Below, piece by piece: positions 27,586 through 37,344 of a stretch of DNA of 64,000 nt. Source of the stretch: Novipirellula artificiosorum (GTDB lineage: Bacteria > Planctomycetota > Planctomycetia > Pirellulales > Pirellulaceae). The translations under genes and the position numbers were made by a program. The first letter of the stretch is position 1; each line of letters opens with the position of its first letter. The notes under the pieces are model-generated. The model ran no database searches. It was given only the letters and a program-made list of their open reading frames with translations, and had not been told where the DNA came from. The stretch spans positions 103,215 through 167,214 of the forward strand of contig NZ_SJPV01000010.1 in the NCBI RefSeq assembly GCF_007860135.1, in the 5' to 3' direction.

Positions 27586-27841
27586 GATTCTTGGCTGCCC
27601 TCTTTGCGATGTGAAGTCAGTGCATTTCGCACGAATGTAGCGGGTGGATACAACGCGTATCGATGTACGGGATGTTTCATCGATGTTCGTTCGAAGGTTG
27701 GTTGCATCTTGAACCTGCTGGTTCAGCACCGCCAACTCGGCGAGCACGGTCGGTCCCCAAACTCTTGATAGGATACCGTTTTTTTAGCCCGGTCGGTGCG
27801 TCGATGGGGTGCAACCGGGATTATGCGGACGAGACGGGTCT

Positions 27842-27994
27842 TTAGTGCGCTGAAGATGCGAACTCCCGGTCTTTCGGATGAAGTTGGCTAAGAAGGACTT
27901 CGATCTCGTCTCCGCTTGTTTTGCGTAAGACGACGCGTTGGTCGTTGACGGAAACAAGCTGGGCAGTCACGGAAAACTTCCCGCTGGCGATTTT
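27842..27994 (-). pseudogene. Relic SHD1 domain fragment
   Basis: A 50-codon reading frame ended by TAA at 27842-27844 and preceded by an in-frame TAG at 27995-27997. Its sequence (ASGKFSVTAQLVSV, then DQRVVLRKTSGDEIEV and LLSQLHPKDREF) has the exact pattern of the SHD1 (Sla1 homology 1) domain, which planctomycetes carry at the end of many secreted proteins. The normal R-x-W-T start of the domain and any start codon are missing. It is best read as the tail of a lost gene. Confidence 0.6.
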
Positions 27995-28180
27995 CTATCG
28001 CCGTGACGAACAGGCCACCGGGGCGGCAGATGCGTGAGTGGGCGGTCGGCGAACCTCCGGCGGAAGCGAACCCGCAACCGTCAACACCACTCACTACGAA
28101 GGCCCCAAACCCAGAAGCATCGACCCATTCATTCCGCTGAAGAGCCCGTGCCGCTGGAGAGCCCCGGTTCCTCAGCTCAC

Positions 28181-28205
28181 GCCGTTCGGGGATCGCCCGA
28201 ACGGC
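28181..28205. terminator. Strong hairpin downstream of the beta-barrel gene
   Basis: A perfect 10-base stem (GCCGTTCGGG / CCCGAACGGC) with a 5-base loop, 40 bases past the stop of the minus-strand beta-barrel gene. There is no U-run after it on that strand, so it may stabilise the 3' end of the mRNA rather than end transcription by itself. Confidence 0.45.
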
Positions 28206-28244
28206 TGGCTTGTTGCGTTGGCTTCCGCATCGTGACACAGACGC

Positions 28245-29009
28245 CTATCGATTCAGACGAATGCCGAAAAAGACATTTTCCAATTCGGTGGACGCGTCCA
28301 CAGGTTCGAAACCTTGCGGCTCAGCCGTGATGTCGGTCGTGCCGACATATCGATATTCCGCAAAGAGATCGACGCTACGATTGAGCTGCTTCGTTGCTCC
28401 GACGATGGCTTGGTACGCAAACGCCGCGTCCTGAATTTCGATAGGAAGCCCGAGGGATTCAAAATCGGCATCTACAACCGCGAGCCCGATCCCACCGCCG
28501 ATGTAGGGTGTAATCCCTGCGACTTGCAGATCGCACACGTCGTAGTACACATTCCCCATTCCACTGTATGCAAATGAATGGCCGCTCCATTCACCCGCGA
28601 CTCGGCCTCGGGGGGCCACGAACGTGTCGGCGGTGTTGCTTCGGAAAGCAAATTCGAGCTCGGCTCGGAATCCATTTCCGATGCGACGACCCAACGCCCC
28701 ACCAATGGCCCAACCGTCACTGAAGCCGCCGATGATGTCGAAGTTACCGCTTTCACCCGTGTAATCATGTAAGAAGTTCCAGCCACCAAACAGGCTCACG
28801 TAACCGCACGATGACTGGCTGCCACAGCAAACCGAGTCGCACGCCACATCACAGTTGCTATCGCAACCGATCGCTTCACAGCCGCATTCGACTTCACAAG
28901 CCGAATCGCATCCACCATGATCGAACAATCCGAAAGGGCCTGCCGCTTGAACGGCCGGCGAGAGAGAGACCGCCACAAGTGCAGTCATGAAGAAATTGAC
29001 TTTTCGCAT
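28245..29009 (-). CDS. Outer-membrane beta-barrel with Cys-rich N-terminus
   Basis: About 254 residues from ATG 29009 (a TTG lies one codon earlier); an AAGGCGATGG site is upstream. Signal peptide: VNFFMTALVAVSLSPAVQAAG. Next comes a compact Cys-rich stretch (residues about 33-70) with CDSACEVECGCE and CDSNCDVACDSVCCG, eleven or more Cys in under 40 residues. The rest is an eight-stranded beta-barrel of the OmpA/OMP_b-brl type: alternating strands such as FRAELEFAFRSN and VDLFAEYRYVGTTDI, ending in FFGIRLNR, a typical barrel terminus. Planctomycetes carry many such proteins. Cross-linking or metal binding by the Cys cluster is inferred. Confidence 0.82.
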   Translation of the reverse strand: MRKVNFFMTALVAVSLSPAVQAAGPFGLFDHGGCDSACEVECGCEAIGCDSNCDVACDSVCCGSQSSCGYVSLFGGWNFLHDYTGESGNFDIIGGFSDGWAIGGALGRRIGNGFRAELEFAFRSNTADTFVAPRGRVAGEWSGHSFAYSGMGNVYYDVCDLQVAGITPYIGGGIGLAVVDADFESLGLPIEIQDAAFAYQAIVGATKQLNRSVDLFAEYRYVGTTDITAEPQGFEPVDASTELENVFFGIRLNR

Positions 29010-29012
29010 CAA

Positions 29013-29351
29013 ACCATCGCCTTGAGTGTTCTAAGGATCTGAATTCCATTTCACCGTTCGGTACTTCAAGAGACATCATGTGAAACGGTGCCTCTCGATA
29101 CACCTGTGCAAAAAGATCGTCCAATAAGGATGACACGAATCCAGAAAAACCGAACGAAAACCGATTAAGGAAAAATGCAAAAAACCGCTATCTCGCGCAA
29201 TCCACACACCTTCTCAAGCTGACCCGCAGAACAGCCTGGACCATTGCAAAAATGCAATCAGTGAAACGAGACATCGCACCGGACCAGCATGGCTGTCTGG
29301 CTGTGAGACGCAAGCTCAACGGCCCCCAAAAGTAGCGTAATTCACCACGCC
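29013..29351. other. Upstream region of the beta-barrel gene
   Basis: About 340 bases without a gene. It should carry the beta-barrel promoter. A small perfect hairpin (ATTGCA-AAAA-TGCAAT, 29243-29258) lies about 95 bases past the stop of the HzsA-like gene. Confidence 0.4.
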
Positions 29352-31886
29352 TTACTGCAGCGTTGGATGGGCGACGCCGCCTTTGAGTTGGATCTTCCCA
29401 CCTTCTTCTTCATAGACGCCATAAAAGTTCGACAGCGAATCGAGCCAAACGGTGATGCGGTGCATCTCGTCCTCGCTCAACTCGACGTCGTGGTGTCCGG
29501 CAGAGAGTAGTTTGTAGAGCTCCGATGCACGAGCACCGAACTGACCAGGTCTTGTTCGATAGACATCTCCATAGCTCCAGAAGGCATAGTCATGAACAAG
29601 ACTATCGTAGGACCGATAAACCGTCGTTAGCTTCGACAGATTTTTATTTGCCGTCAGGTTGGCCTGGACCAATTGACGGTCCAATGGCGGAGCCCCCTGA
29701 TCCAAACTCTCTGCGTGACAGCTGACGCATTTGGCATCGAGCACAGGTTGCACCAACCGGGGGTAGCTAAACGGATGGGTGCCGTCGACATCCGGTGTTG
29801 GCACCGAGGGTTCCCGCAGCAAGGCAAGTGGGGTTTGCTCGGGCATTTGTGGCGCACGCTGCTTGGGTTCATGGCACCCATAGCAGAGCAACCGCTCACC
29901 CGGCTGCACCCATGTGGCTGATCGCATCGATTGCACGGCAAGACCCTTTTCGTCGAGGGCTTGGAAATAGACCTCCTTCAAAGCCGGCAAAGTGAAATAG
30001 GCACTTCCATCCTTCTCGACCGGGACCGTACCGAGAACGCTTCGGGCGAGGTTATTGGAGTCTGCAGCCTCGGCGATACGTCGCCCCAATTGATGGGGGC
30101 TCAATCCAACGGCCGATGGCGTCGAACTGGGGTAGATTTGATAAATCCTTAGCGCGGAAATCTTGGTGCCCTCGGGCCACGCCAACATGCTGTCATAAAC
30201 ATCGATGATCGCCATCGTGCCCTCCGTTGGAGGATCACTCGCCAGGCGGGCACTTTGATCGGCAACGACAAGAGGCTTGGTGCGGGCACGCAATGGCATG
30301 GGACTCAGGCAGGCGATCGCAGGGTCGCGGTAGAGCAAAATTTTGTTGCCGAACGCGTCGAGCAGATAGACGCCATATTGCCCGGGACCCTCCGGCTTGT
30401 TGTGCTTGCCGGTCCCCTTTGCCATCTTGGCATCGTAGACACAAAGAAAATAGTTCTCACTGAGTGGCCAAGGCGTGCCATAGACCTGAGCCCCGTTTTG
30501 GCTCTCAGGGAATCCGACATCCGGCGTGACACGACGCACGGGGGCCATCGCATCGTCGTCAGGGATGTTCGGATCGACGATAATGATCGAACCGTATGCT
30601 TGGCCATGGTGCGGCGCAGCGGTGCCGATAATCTTTGCGGAGCCAGAGATCTGGCGGAGATCCATCTCCATGTCCGCGCGTTCTTTCTTGGTGGAGAAGT
30701 TGCCGTGGATCGCTCGCGAATCGCGACCATCGGGCGTCATGATCCAAGGATGGTGTGCCGTACATCCATGGCGGTCAACATAGTCCCATCGTGTGTAAAG
30801 AAGCATGCCATCGTCGGTGACACTCGGGTGCCATTCGTTGTTTTCATGCGGACTGAGAATTCGGATGTCTGATCCATCGGGTTTCATGTCATGGACGGTA
30901 TAGGACGGACAATCACGCCCGCATCGCAGGTAACCGCCGCGCCGTTCGGAAATGAATGCCACCCGACCGTTGGGCAAGTAACAGGGGTCGAAGTCGTTAA
31001 ACGTGCCATCGGTAAGCTGACGCAGATTGGAGGTTTCCAAACTCTCGCTATCGACATTCATTGAAAACAAGTGATAACAGCGGCCGCGATCCCAGTGCCC
31101 ATTGTTCGCATGATCGAGATGGGTCACGTGAGAAGGATCTCCAACACACTCGACGTAAGCAAACATCACGCTCTTACCGTCATAAGAAATCTCCGGTGAC
31201 AAGAAACTCCCGTTCACCAGTGAGGTGCTGGCTAGCCGACCGCTGGTGACCACCGTATTCGCAAGCAAATCCGTGGAAGTCGGGGCATCGCTAAAGGGAT
31301 CGCTCAATAAATAGACTCCGCCACCGGGCGCGGCGTTTGTGCCGTAGTATTGGTCGCACATATGATCGTACGTGGCACGATCACGCTTAAGGAACAGGAG
31401 TTTGTCAAAGTCGAGCAGCGGATTCGAAAAAGCAATCTTGCGGCGCAACAAAAAGAGCTCGCCAAACAGCTTTCGACGGCGTGGTTTCTCGCCCGCATCG
31501 ACAAGCGTTGCCCTCTCGCTCAGTGCCGCGAATTTCGCAGACAATTCCTTCAGTTCCGGTGCCGCGAACCTGCCTTGGATATCGTCCAACAACGCTCGCG
31601 TTCTCCGCACCAGAACATCGAGCGGGTCTCGATCGCTACGTTTGACTAAAGCTTCCGGATGATAGGTCTCCTCTGCATACCTCTCGAACCGCTCGATCTC
31701 GTTCAAGTCATCAAGGAGGGTTTCGTACTGTGCCTGAGCCTCCTGCTCAAGGTCCAATGACACGGCCGATTGTCCGGCAACCGATCGGCCAACCACCACC
31801 GACAAGAGCAACAACGGAAGCCCCGTGATCAACATCCTGGGTCCCAAAACACGATTTACTTTATTCGGTAGGGTTGTCACTAGCAT
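29352..31886 (-). CDS. HzsA-like dihaem c-type cytochrome
   Basis: About 844 residues from ATG 31886, which has AAAAGGATCAC upstream; a GTG at 31949 would overlap the aldo/keto reductase and lacks such a site. The signal peptide is PRMLITGLPLLLLSVVVG. The layout follows hydrazine-synthase-alpha-like proteins common in planctomycetes: an N-terminal helical region, a beta-propeller of TolB/PD40 style (FDPCYLPNGRVAFISERRGG, MLLYTRWDYVDRHG), and two haem-c motifs in the C-terminal third (CYGCH and CVSCH). True HzsA acts in anammox bacteria; nothing here suggests anammox, so the substrate is unknown. Secreted electron transfer or redox catalysis is inferred. It follows an aldo/keto reductase by about 40 bases. 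Confidence 0.87.
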   Translation of the reverse strand: MLVTTLPNKVNRVLGPRMLITGLPLLLLSVVVGRSVAGQSAVSLDLEQEAQAQYETLLDDLNEIERFERYAEETYHPEALVKRSDRDPLDVLVRRTRALLDDIQGRFAAPELKELSAKFAALSERATLVDAGEKPRRRKLFGELFLLRRKIAFSNPLLDFDKLLFLKRDRATYDHMCDQYYGTNAAPGGGVYLLSDPFSDAPTSTDLLANTVVTSGRLASTSLVNGSFLSPEISYDGKSVMFAYVECVGDPSHVTHLDHANNGHWDRGRCYHLFSMNVDSESLETSNLRQLTDGTFNDFDPCYLPNGRVAFISERRGGYLRCGRDCPSYTVHDMKPDGSDIRILSPHENNEWHPSVTDDGMLLYTRWDYVDRHGCTAHHPWIMTPDGRDSRAIHGNFSTKKERADMEMDLRQISGSAKIIGTAAPHHGQAYGSIIIVDPNIPDDDAMAPVRRVTPDVGFPESQNGAQVYGTPWPLSENYFLCVYDAKMAKGTGKHNKPEGPGQYGVYLLDAFGNKILLYRDPAIACLSPMPLRARTKPLVVADQSARLASDPPTEGTMAIIDVYDSMLAWPEGTKISALRIYQIYPSSTPSAVGLSPHQLGRRIAEAADSNNLARSVLGTVPVEKDGSAYFTLPALKEVYFQALDEKGLAVQSMRSATWVQPGERLLCYGCHEPKQRAPQMPEQTPLALLREPSVPTPDVDGTHPFSYPRLVQPVLDAKCVSCHAESLDQGAPPLDRQLVQANLTANKNLSKLTTVYRSYDSLVHDYAFWSYGDVYRTRPGQFGARASELYKLLSAGHHDVELSEDEMHRITVWLDSLSNFYGVYEEEGGKIQLKGGVAHPTLQ

Positions 31887-31926
31887 GTTCGTGATCCTTT
31901 TGTCGTTCCTGAATTCGCTGAGTGAT

Positions 31927-32937
31927 TCATGGGTCCGGGTTGGGTTCACCCAAATCCGTGAGGTCTTGGTTCATGCGTTCAATGATTTCCGCAGACAGGG
32001 ACAGATCACCCGCGGCGGCATTTTGACGGATTTGGTCGGGACGTCGTGCGCCGGCCAAGACATGTGTCACGGCGTCCTGTGCCAGTGTCCAACCCAGCAC
32101 CAATTGCGCCAAATTGCAGTTGTATTCGTCGCAAAGTGGTTTCCAAGCCTGCAACAGATCAATCACGCGAGTCCGATTGGCAAGCAAATACCAGGGGTTC
32201 CAACCCGCGTGGGTGCGGAGGTCGCCCTGTTCAAAAACCGTTTCGGCGGTCACCTTTCCCGTCAGTAACCCTTGTTCAAGCGACATGTAAGTCAGTGTGG
32301 CCAGGCCTTGTTGTTGGCATCGTGGCAAGATGTCCTTTTCCGGTGATCGATAGAGCATCGAGTATCGGAACTGATCACTGACAATGGCCCCGCAAGCAAG
32401 ATACTGCTGAAGCTCCTCCTCACTGACATTGCAGACGCCGATCGCCCGCACTTTGCCAGCCTCGACGAGCTTCAACAATGCTTCCATCGTGTCCGCAATC
32501 GGCGTTTGTTCCGGTTCGACTGCCGGCCAATGCACTTGATACAAGTCGATATATTCCGTGTTCAGATTTTGAAGAGACCGCTCGATTTCGATGGCAAGGG
32601 TATCGGGTCGCAACGAACGATAGAGCGGTCGACCTTCAAAGTCGGCAAAGAACGATCCGCGATCGTCATCCCACCACAGTCCGCATTTTGTGGCGAGGAT
32701 CACTTGGTCGCGCCGCCCTTGGATCGCGCGACCCAGCAATCGCTCACTGTGCCCCCAACCATAAGCAGGTGCGGTATCAAAAAAGTTGATTCCCGAATCA
32801 ACGGCAGTTTCAATCGTTCGGATCGCCTCTTCGTCATCAACCTTGCTGCCCCAACTTGCACCGCCGCCAATCGCCCAAGCCCCCATGCCAACGACCGAAG
32901 CTTTGAGGTCCGATGAGCCTAGATTCCTGTATTGCAT
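31927..32937 (-). CDS. Aldo/keto reductase
   Basis: 336 residues starting at ATG 32937. The catalytic tetrad is complete: Asp and Tyr in FFDTAPAYGWGHSE, Lys in LATKCGL and His in YQVHWP. The Ser/Arg-rich C-terminal part that binds NADPH (LAGARRPDQIRQNAAAGDL) is present. Members of this TIM-barrel family reduce sugar aldehydes and ketones or oxidise alcohols with NADP(H) in the cytoplasm. It is just upstream of the HzsA-like gene on the same strand, which suggests one transcript, but the link between a cytosolic reductase and an exported cytochrome is unclear. Confidence 0.92.
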   Translation of the reverse strand: MQYRNLGSSDLKASVVGMGAWAIGGGASWGSKVDDEEAIRTIETAVDSGINFFDTAPAYGWGHSERLLGRAIQGRRDQVILATKCGLWWDDDRGSFFADFEGRPLYRSLRPDTLAIEIERSLQNLNTEYIDLYQVHWPAVEPEQTPIADTMEALLKLVEAGKVRAIGVCNVSEEELQQYLACGAIVSDQFRYSMLYRSPEKDILPRCQQQGLATLTYMSLEQGLLTGKVTAETVFEQGDLRTHAGWNPWYLLANRTRVIDLLQAWKPLCDEYNCNLAQLVLGWTLAQDAVTHVLAGARRPDQIRQNAAAGDLSLSAEIIERMNQDLTDLGEPNPDP

Positions 32938-33231
32938 TTTGGATCGCGATAGGGGTTAGAGGGAGTCGACTTCCGCTCCGGCAACAACGGACCGGCAGCA
33001 CGGCAACCACAGGCGTCGAAACAAGCCAATCGGCCTGACAGGGGTGGGAAGTTCATCGGGGTGGGAGGCAAACGAACGTTTTGCCTGTTCAATAAATTGT
33101 AGTCGCTATTGACCTTGAAATGCAACCAGCGCAGCACGACAACACCTCGCTTTACATTGACATAGAGATTCCACGGGGATACGATGGGGTCCCCTACCCA
33201 TGCCCGCTTCCCACCCTCACCAGCGCGTGCC

Positions 33232-36200
33232 ATGAAGAGCCCCCCCCTTTGGCAACGAATCCGTTTCGTCGCAAACCAAATTTTCGCGATCTGCCTCATT
33301 TCCCTTTGTGGGTCACAACTGATTGCCGCTGAGTTTGCACGCGAAATTCAGCGAGCCCTTCTTTCCTCGGCCCAGGTAACACGCGCAGAAGACGCTGCGG
33401 GTGCGGTCGATGGAAGGGTCACGGGCAAGTACAGCACACACACAAGCCAAGACCCTTCACCTTGGTGGCAAGTTGATCTCGGAGCCATCGAATCCGTTGG
33501 CTTCGTTTGCATTGATGCGCCTCATTCGAGTGAGCGGTTGTCGAATTTCACAATTCTGGCATCGGAAGATGCAAAACAATGGAATTTGGTGCACTCGCAC
33601 GGAGCCACCTCCGCGGAGAACCGAAAGATCGAGGTCCAACTGGGTACCGCCCGTGCTCGATACTTGCGGATTACGGCACCGGGACCGACATGGATGCACT
33701 TAGATGAAGTCAAGGTGTTTGCACCCGAGGACAAGCAGACGAATCTTGCGTTGGGACGACCTTGCACTCAATCGAGTGTCAGCCATTGGTCGACTCGATC
33801 GGTAACGCTTCCCGAAACCGACACCGATTGGCGTTTTCAATACGCTGTGGCGAGATCCACGCTGGCTTCCTTTTTCAAGCGGATGGACGGTCATCATGAC
33901 TTGTCGACTCGATGTGAAGAACTTGTTGCTCGCCGGATTCCTTTGAACGACGCTGGCTGGGACAACCTCTACAAGGCTTGTCGTGAACGGAGTGAAAGGT
34001 GGAACGATGTGTGTCAACAGTTCGACTTGATCGACATCGATGCGTTGCAGCGAGCATTTGAAGATTTGGCCAGCAAACATCCCGCCCTTTATCCCGACGC
34101 GAAATCGATTCGCTCGCGGCTGACCGCTTACGCTTCGTCCTTTGAATCGCTGCGTCTTGCCACGTCAACGGGGCAAACGGGTGCCTGGACCGAGGCAGCG
34201 GAACTGGTTCGATTCGAACGTGACATTCTGCTACGCAATCCTCGCTTGGACTTTTCCAAGATGGTGATCCTGCGCCGCCGACTGGGTGACAGAGCGCGCG
34301 GGGCGATGGGAAAGGAGTTGGGAGTAGCGACTCTCAACGCGCACACCAACGACTCGCTGCCCCGACACGGTTGGGACAATGAGGTTGCTGTGGTCTCGAG
34401 TCTGCCAACGCAGCCGATGGTGCAGACGCTTTACCATTCCGAGGGCCGACTCATCACCGACTTGGAAGTTGACTTTGATGCTTCGCGGATGATGTTCTCG
34501 TCCATTGGACGGACACAGGACAATTGGCGAGTGTTCGAGATGGACTTGTCACTTGATGGATCCGCCACACCGAATGTTCGACAATTGACTCCCGATGATG
34601 GCGACGACGTGGGTCACTTTGACTCATGCTATTTGGCCGACCCCGACGAACTGATCTTTTGTTCGACCGCCTCCTATCAAGGGTTACCCTGTGAATACGG
34701 CGCGCGGCGAATGACTTGTTTGTACAAACAAAATCGACGCAGCGGAGAGATTAGGCAGTTAACGTTCGAACAAGATAGCGACTGGAATCCAACAGCACTG
34801 CCCAACGGTCGAGTGATGTACCAAAGGTGGGAGTACTGTGATTTGCCTCATAGCAACAGTCGAATTTTGTTTCAAATGAATCCCGACGGAACCGAACAGA
34901 TGGCGTATTACGGGTCGGGTTCGTATTTCATGCCGTCGTTTTTCTATCCTCGTCCGATTCCCGGCCAGGATTCACAAGTGGTCGGTATCGCGACTGGCCA
35001 TCACGGCACACCTCGCAGTGGTCGATTGCTGGTGATTGATCCTCAACGGGGTCAACGCGAAGCCGAGGGAGTCGTTCGGGAGATCCCCGGTTGGAACCAA
35101 ACCGTCCAGCCCGAGGTGCGAGACCGGTTGGCTGATTTCGGCTGGCCACATTTCCTGCATCCCTATCCGTTGAGTGAAAACGATTTCATCGTCTCGATGA
35201 AGCCCAGTCCCGACGCGTTGTGGGGCGTCTATTTGGTGGATGCATTCGACAACATGACGCTCCTCTATCAAGAAGAGGGCAGTGCCATCTTGGACCCCAT
35301 TCCGCTGAGGCAACGCGAACGACCGCGGCGTTTGGCTGAGAAGACGGTGCCGGGCGAGAAAAACGCAACCGTCTTTCTAGCAGACGTTTACGCTGGCCAA
35401 GGATTGAAGGACATCCCGCGACATACCGTGAAACAGCTTCGCATCGGCACGTACTACTTCAGCACGCATGGTACGGGTGGCTTGCTTGGATCGATCGGCG
35501 CCGATGGGCCCTGGGATATCAAGCGAGTGCTTGGAACGGTCCCGGTTGAAGACGATGGTTCCGCATCGTTTACCATTCCTGCCAATACACCCATCTTCAT
35601 GCAACCGCTTGATGACGAGGGGAAGGCGGTCCAATTGATGCGCAGTTGGATGGTTGGGATGCCCGGTGAGGTTGTTTCGTGTGTTGGATGCCACGAAAAC
35701 CAGAACACAGTGGGATCGCTTCGCCAAACGAAAGCGTCGCTGCGTCCACCTACAACCATCGAGATGGGATCACAAGCCGTTCGTGGTTTCAGCTTTCCCC
35801 ATCAAGTGCAACCTGTTTTGGATCGCTACTGTGTGGGCTGCCACAAGGGTTCGGATGCCACGGAACTTCCTAAGATCGAGGGCCTTTCCTATCCGCACGA
35901 CCTTTCATGCGATCAAGAGAATGGTGAGGGGCTCGTCGATTTGCGAGGCGAGCAATACATCACCGACTGGCAAAGTGATCATGGTGGGAACTGCGGCGGC
36001 GGAGCCCGTGGCGGCAACTTCCCCGTTTCTTACGTCGCGCTCGAGCGATACGTGCGGCGCAATGGCATCGAGGGTCCACTGGAAATGCTCTCCCCAGGCG
36101 AGTTCCACGCCGATACCACCGAACTGGTTCAGATGCTTCGCGAGGGAAGGCATTACAACGTGCATTTGGATGCTCAATCCTGGCAGCAACTGATCACATG

Positions 36201-37344
36201 GATCGACCTGAACGCACCCTGCCACGGCACTTGGACTGCCGTGGGTGAGCAACCCGCTCAGCGAGTCAAGCAGGTCAATGACCGGCGAATGGATCTTGCC
36301 AAACAATATGCTGCGATCTATACGAACTTTGAAGAACAGGACCCCTTGCCCAGTTCGTTGCCGTTCCAACCACCGATCGCGCCCCCAAGTGATCGGGCAA
36401 CGCTGCCGCCCACAACTCCCCTGGCTGATTGGCCGTTCTCAGCCGACAAGGCAGTGACGTTGCAAGGCGCCAAGCCGACTTGGTCGGTCCATCTTGGCAA
36501 TCAGATCGAACTCGACATGTCACGGATTCCAGCGGGCGAGTATACAAACGCCGAGGGGGAACGGACCCTCGTTGAACAACCGTTCTGGATGGCACAGTTC
36601 GAGACGACCAACGAACAGCTGCGATGCTTTGAACCCGAATTCAATTCGCGCCGCGAGGATCGTTATGGCTATCAGTTTGGGCGTCTGTGCTACAACATGA
36701 ATGGCGATGAAATGGCGGCGGTGCGAGTCGATTGGAACAAGGCCAATGCGTTCTGCAATTGGCTTTCGCAACAAACCGGACACACGTTCTCACTTCCCAC
36801 CCTCGAGCAATGGGAGTGGGCCTGTCGGGCCGGATCCGATCGCGATTTCTGGTTTGGAAAACTGGGTGATGATTTCTCACCGTACGCGAACTTGGGCGAT
36901 GTTCGGCTTTCCGAATTTGCATCAAACACCAACACCGGCCAATACACGACAACAGCCTTGATTCAGAACCCGGGCAAGTACGACGACCGGGTTCCGCGCG
37001 ACCGCAAATGGGATGACCATGTCTTCCTCACTCAGCGTTTCCCGCGAGATGAAACCGGCGTGATGTTGGCAACGCCAATGTACCAGTCCGAACGCCCCGA
37101 CGGTCAGCGGGGGATGCCCCAAAGGCCCCTATTTCAACCGAATCCATGGGGCTTGCATGACATGCACGGCAATGTTTGGGAATGGACTGCAACACGCAAC
37201 GACGCGAATCGCGTGCTGGCGTGTGGCGGGTCCTACTATGATCGTCCCAAGCGATGCACCGCGGGAAGCCAAGTCGATTACAGACCCTACATGAAAGTCT
37301 TCAATGTGGGGTTCCGAGTCATTTGCACAAGCAATCAACCATGA
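33232..37344 (+). CDS. Discoidin-HzsA-FGE-like fusion dihaem protein
   Basis: About 1370 residues from ATG 33232, followed by a signal peptide (FVANQIFAICLISLCGSQLIAAE). Domain order: F5/8 type C (discoidin)-like (about 35-180, with VDGRVTGKYSTHT, WWQVDLG and LRITAPGPTWMHLDEV); a helical region; HzsA-like propeller and haem region with CVGCH and CVGCH (about 815 and 870); and an FGE-sulfatase-type domain from about 1095 (RIPAGEYTNAEGERT, FCNWLSQ, GLHDMHGNVWEWTATR, GGSYYDRP). The FGE-like domain lacks the Cys pair of true formylglycine-generating enzyme, so it is probably a binding or structural module. Its stop overlaps the next start (ATGA). Confidence 0.9.
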   Translation: MKSPPLWQRIRFVANQIFAICLISLCGSQLIAAEFAREIQRALLSSAQVTRAEDAAGAVDGRVTGKYSTHTSQDPSPWWQVDLGAIESVGFVCIDAPHSSERLSNFTILASEDAKQWNLVHSHGATSAENRKIEVQLGTARARYLRITAPGPTWMHLDEVKVFAPEDKQTNLALGRPCTQSSVSHWSTRSVTLPETDTDWRFQYAVARSTLASFFKRMDGHHDLSTRCEELVARRIPLNDAGWDNLYKACRERSERWNDVCQQFDLIDIDALQRAFEDLASKHPALYPDAKSIRSRLTAYASSFESLRLATSTGQTGAWTEAAELVRFERDILLRNPRLDFSKMVILRRRLGDRARGAMGKELGVATLNAHTNDSLPRHGWDNEVAVVSSLPTQPMVQTLYHSEGRLITDLEVDFDASRMMFSSIGRTQDNWRVFEMDLSLDGSATPNVRQLTPDDGDDVGHFDSCYLADPDELIFCSTASYQGLPCEYGARRMTCLYKQNRRSGEIRQLTFEQDSDWNPTALPNGRVMYQRWEYCDLPHSNSRILFQMNPDGTEQMAYYGSGSYFMPSFFYPRPIPGQDSQVVGIATGHHGTPRSGRLLVIDPQRGQREAEGVVREIPGWNQTVQPEVRDRLADFGWPHFLHPYPLSENDFIVSMKPSPDALWGVYLVDAFDNMTLLYQEEGSAILDPIPLRQRERPRRLAEKTVPGEKNATVFLADVYAGQGLKDIPRHTVKQLRIGTYYFSTHGTGGLLGSIGADGPWDIKRVLGTVPVEDDGSASFTIPANTPIFMQPLDDEGKAVQLMRSWMVGMPGEVVSCVGCHENQNTVGSLRQTKASLRPPTTIEMGSQAVRGFSFPHQVQPVLDRYCVGCHKGSDATELPKIEGLSYPHDLSCDQENGEGLVDLRGEQYITDWQSDHGGNCGGGARGGNFPVSYVALERYVRRNGIEGPLEMLSPGEFHADTTELVQMLREGRHYNVHLDAQSWQQLITWIDLNAPCHGTWTAVGEQPAQRVKQVNDRRMDLAKQYAAIYTNFEEQDPLPSSLPFQPPIAPPSDRATLPPTTPLADWPFSADKAVTLQGAKPTWSVHLGNQIELDMSRIPAGEYTNAEGERTLVEQPFWMAQFETTNEQLRCFEPEFNSRREDRYGYQFGRLCYNMNGDEMAAVRVDWNKANAFCNWLSQQTGHTFSLPTLEQWEWACRAGSDRDFWFGKLGDDFSPYANLGDVRLSEFASNTNTGQYTTTALIQNPGKYDDRVPRDRKWDDHVFLTQRFPRDETGVMLATPMYQSERPDGQRGMPQRPLFQPNPWGLHDMHGNVWEWTATRNDANRVLACGGSYYDRPKRCTAGSQVDYRPYMKVFNVGFRVICTSNQP

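Noticed and set aside
27888..28238. 116-residue minus-strand frame downstream of the beta-barrel gene
   Set aside because: It is Arg/Gly/Pro-rich without motifs, crosses a strong hairpin, and overlaps the SHD1 relic, which is in a different and more convincing frame.
33232..37344. A working formylglycine-generating enzyme for the window's sulfatases
   Set aside because: The C-terminal domain has the fold signature but not the catalytic Cys pair, and it is fused to haem domains on an exported protein.
29352..37344. Anammox hydrazine synthase
   Set aside because: The proteins resemble HzsA in layout, but no HzsB/C, hydrazine dehydrogenase or other anammox genes are present; this family is widespread in other planctomycetes.
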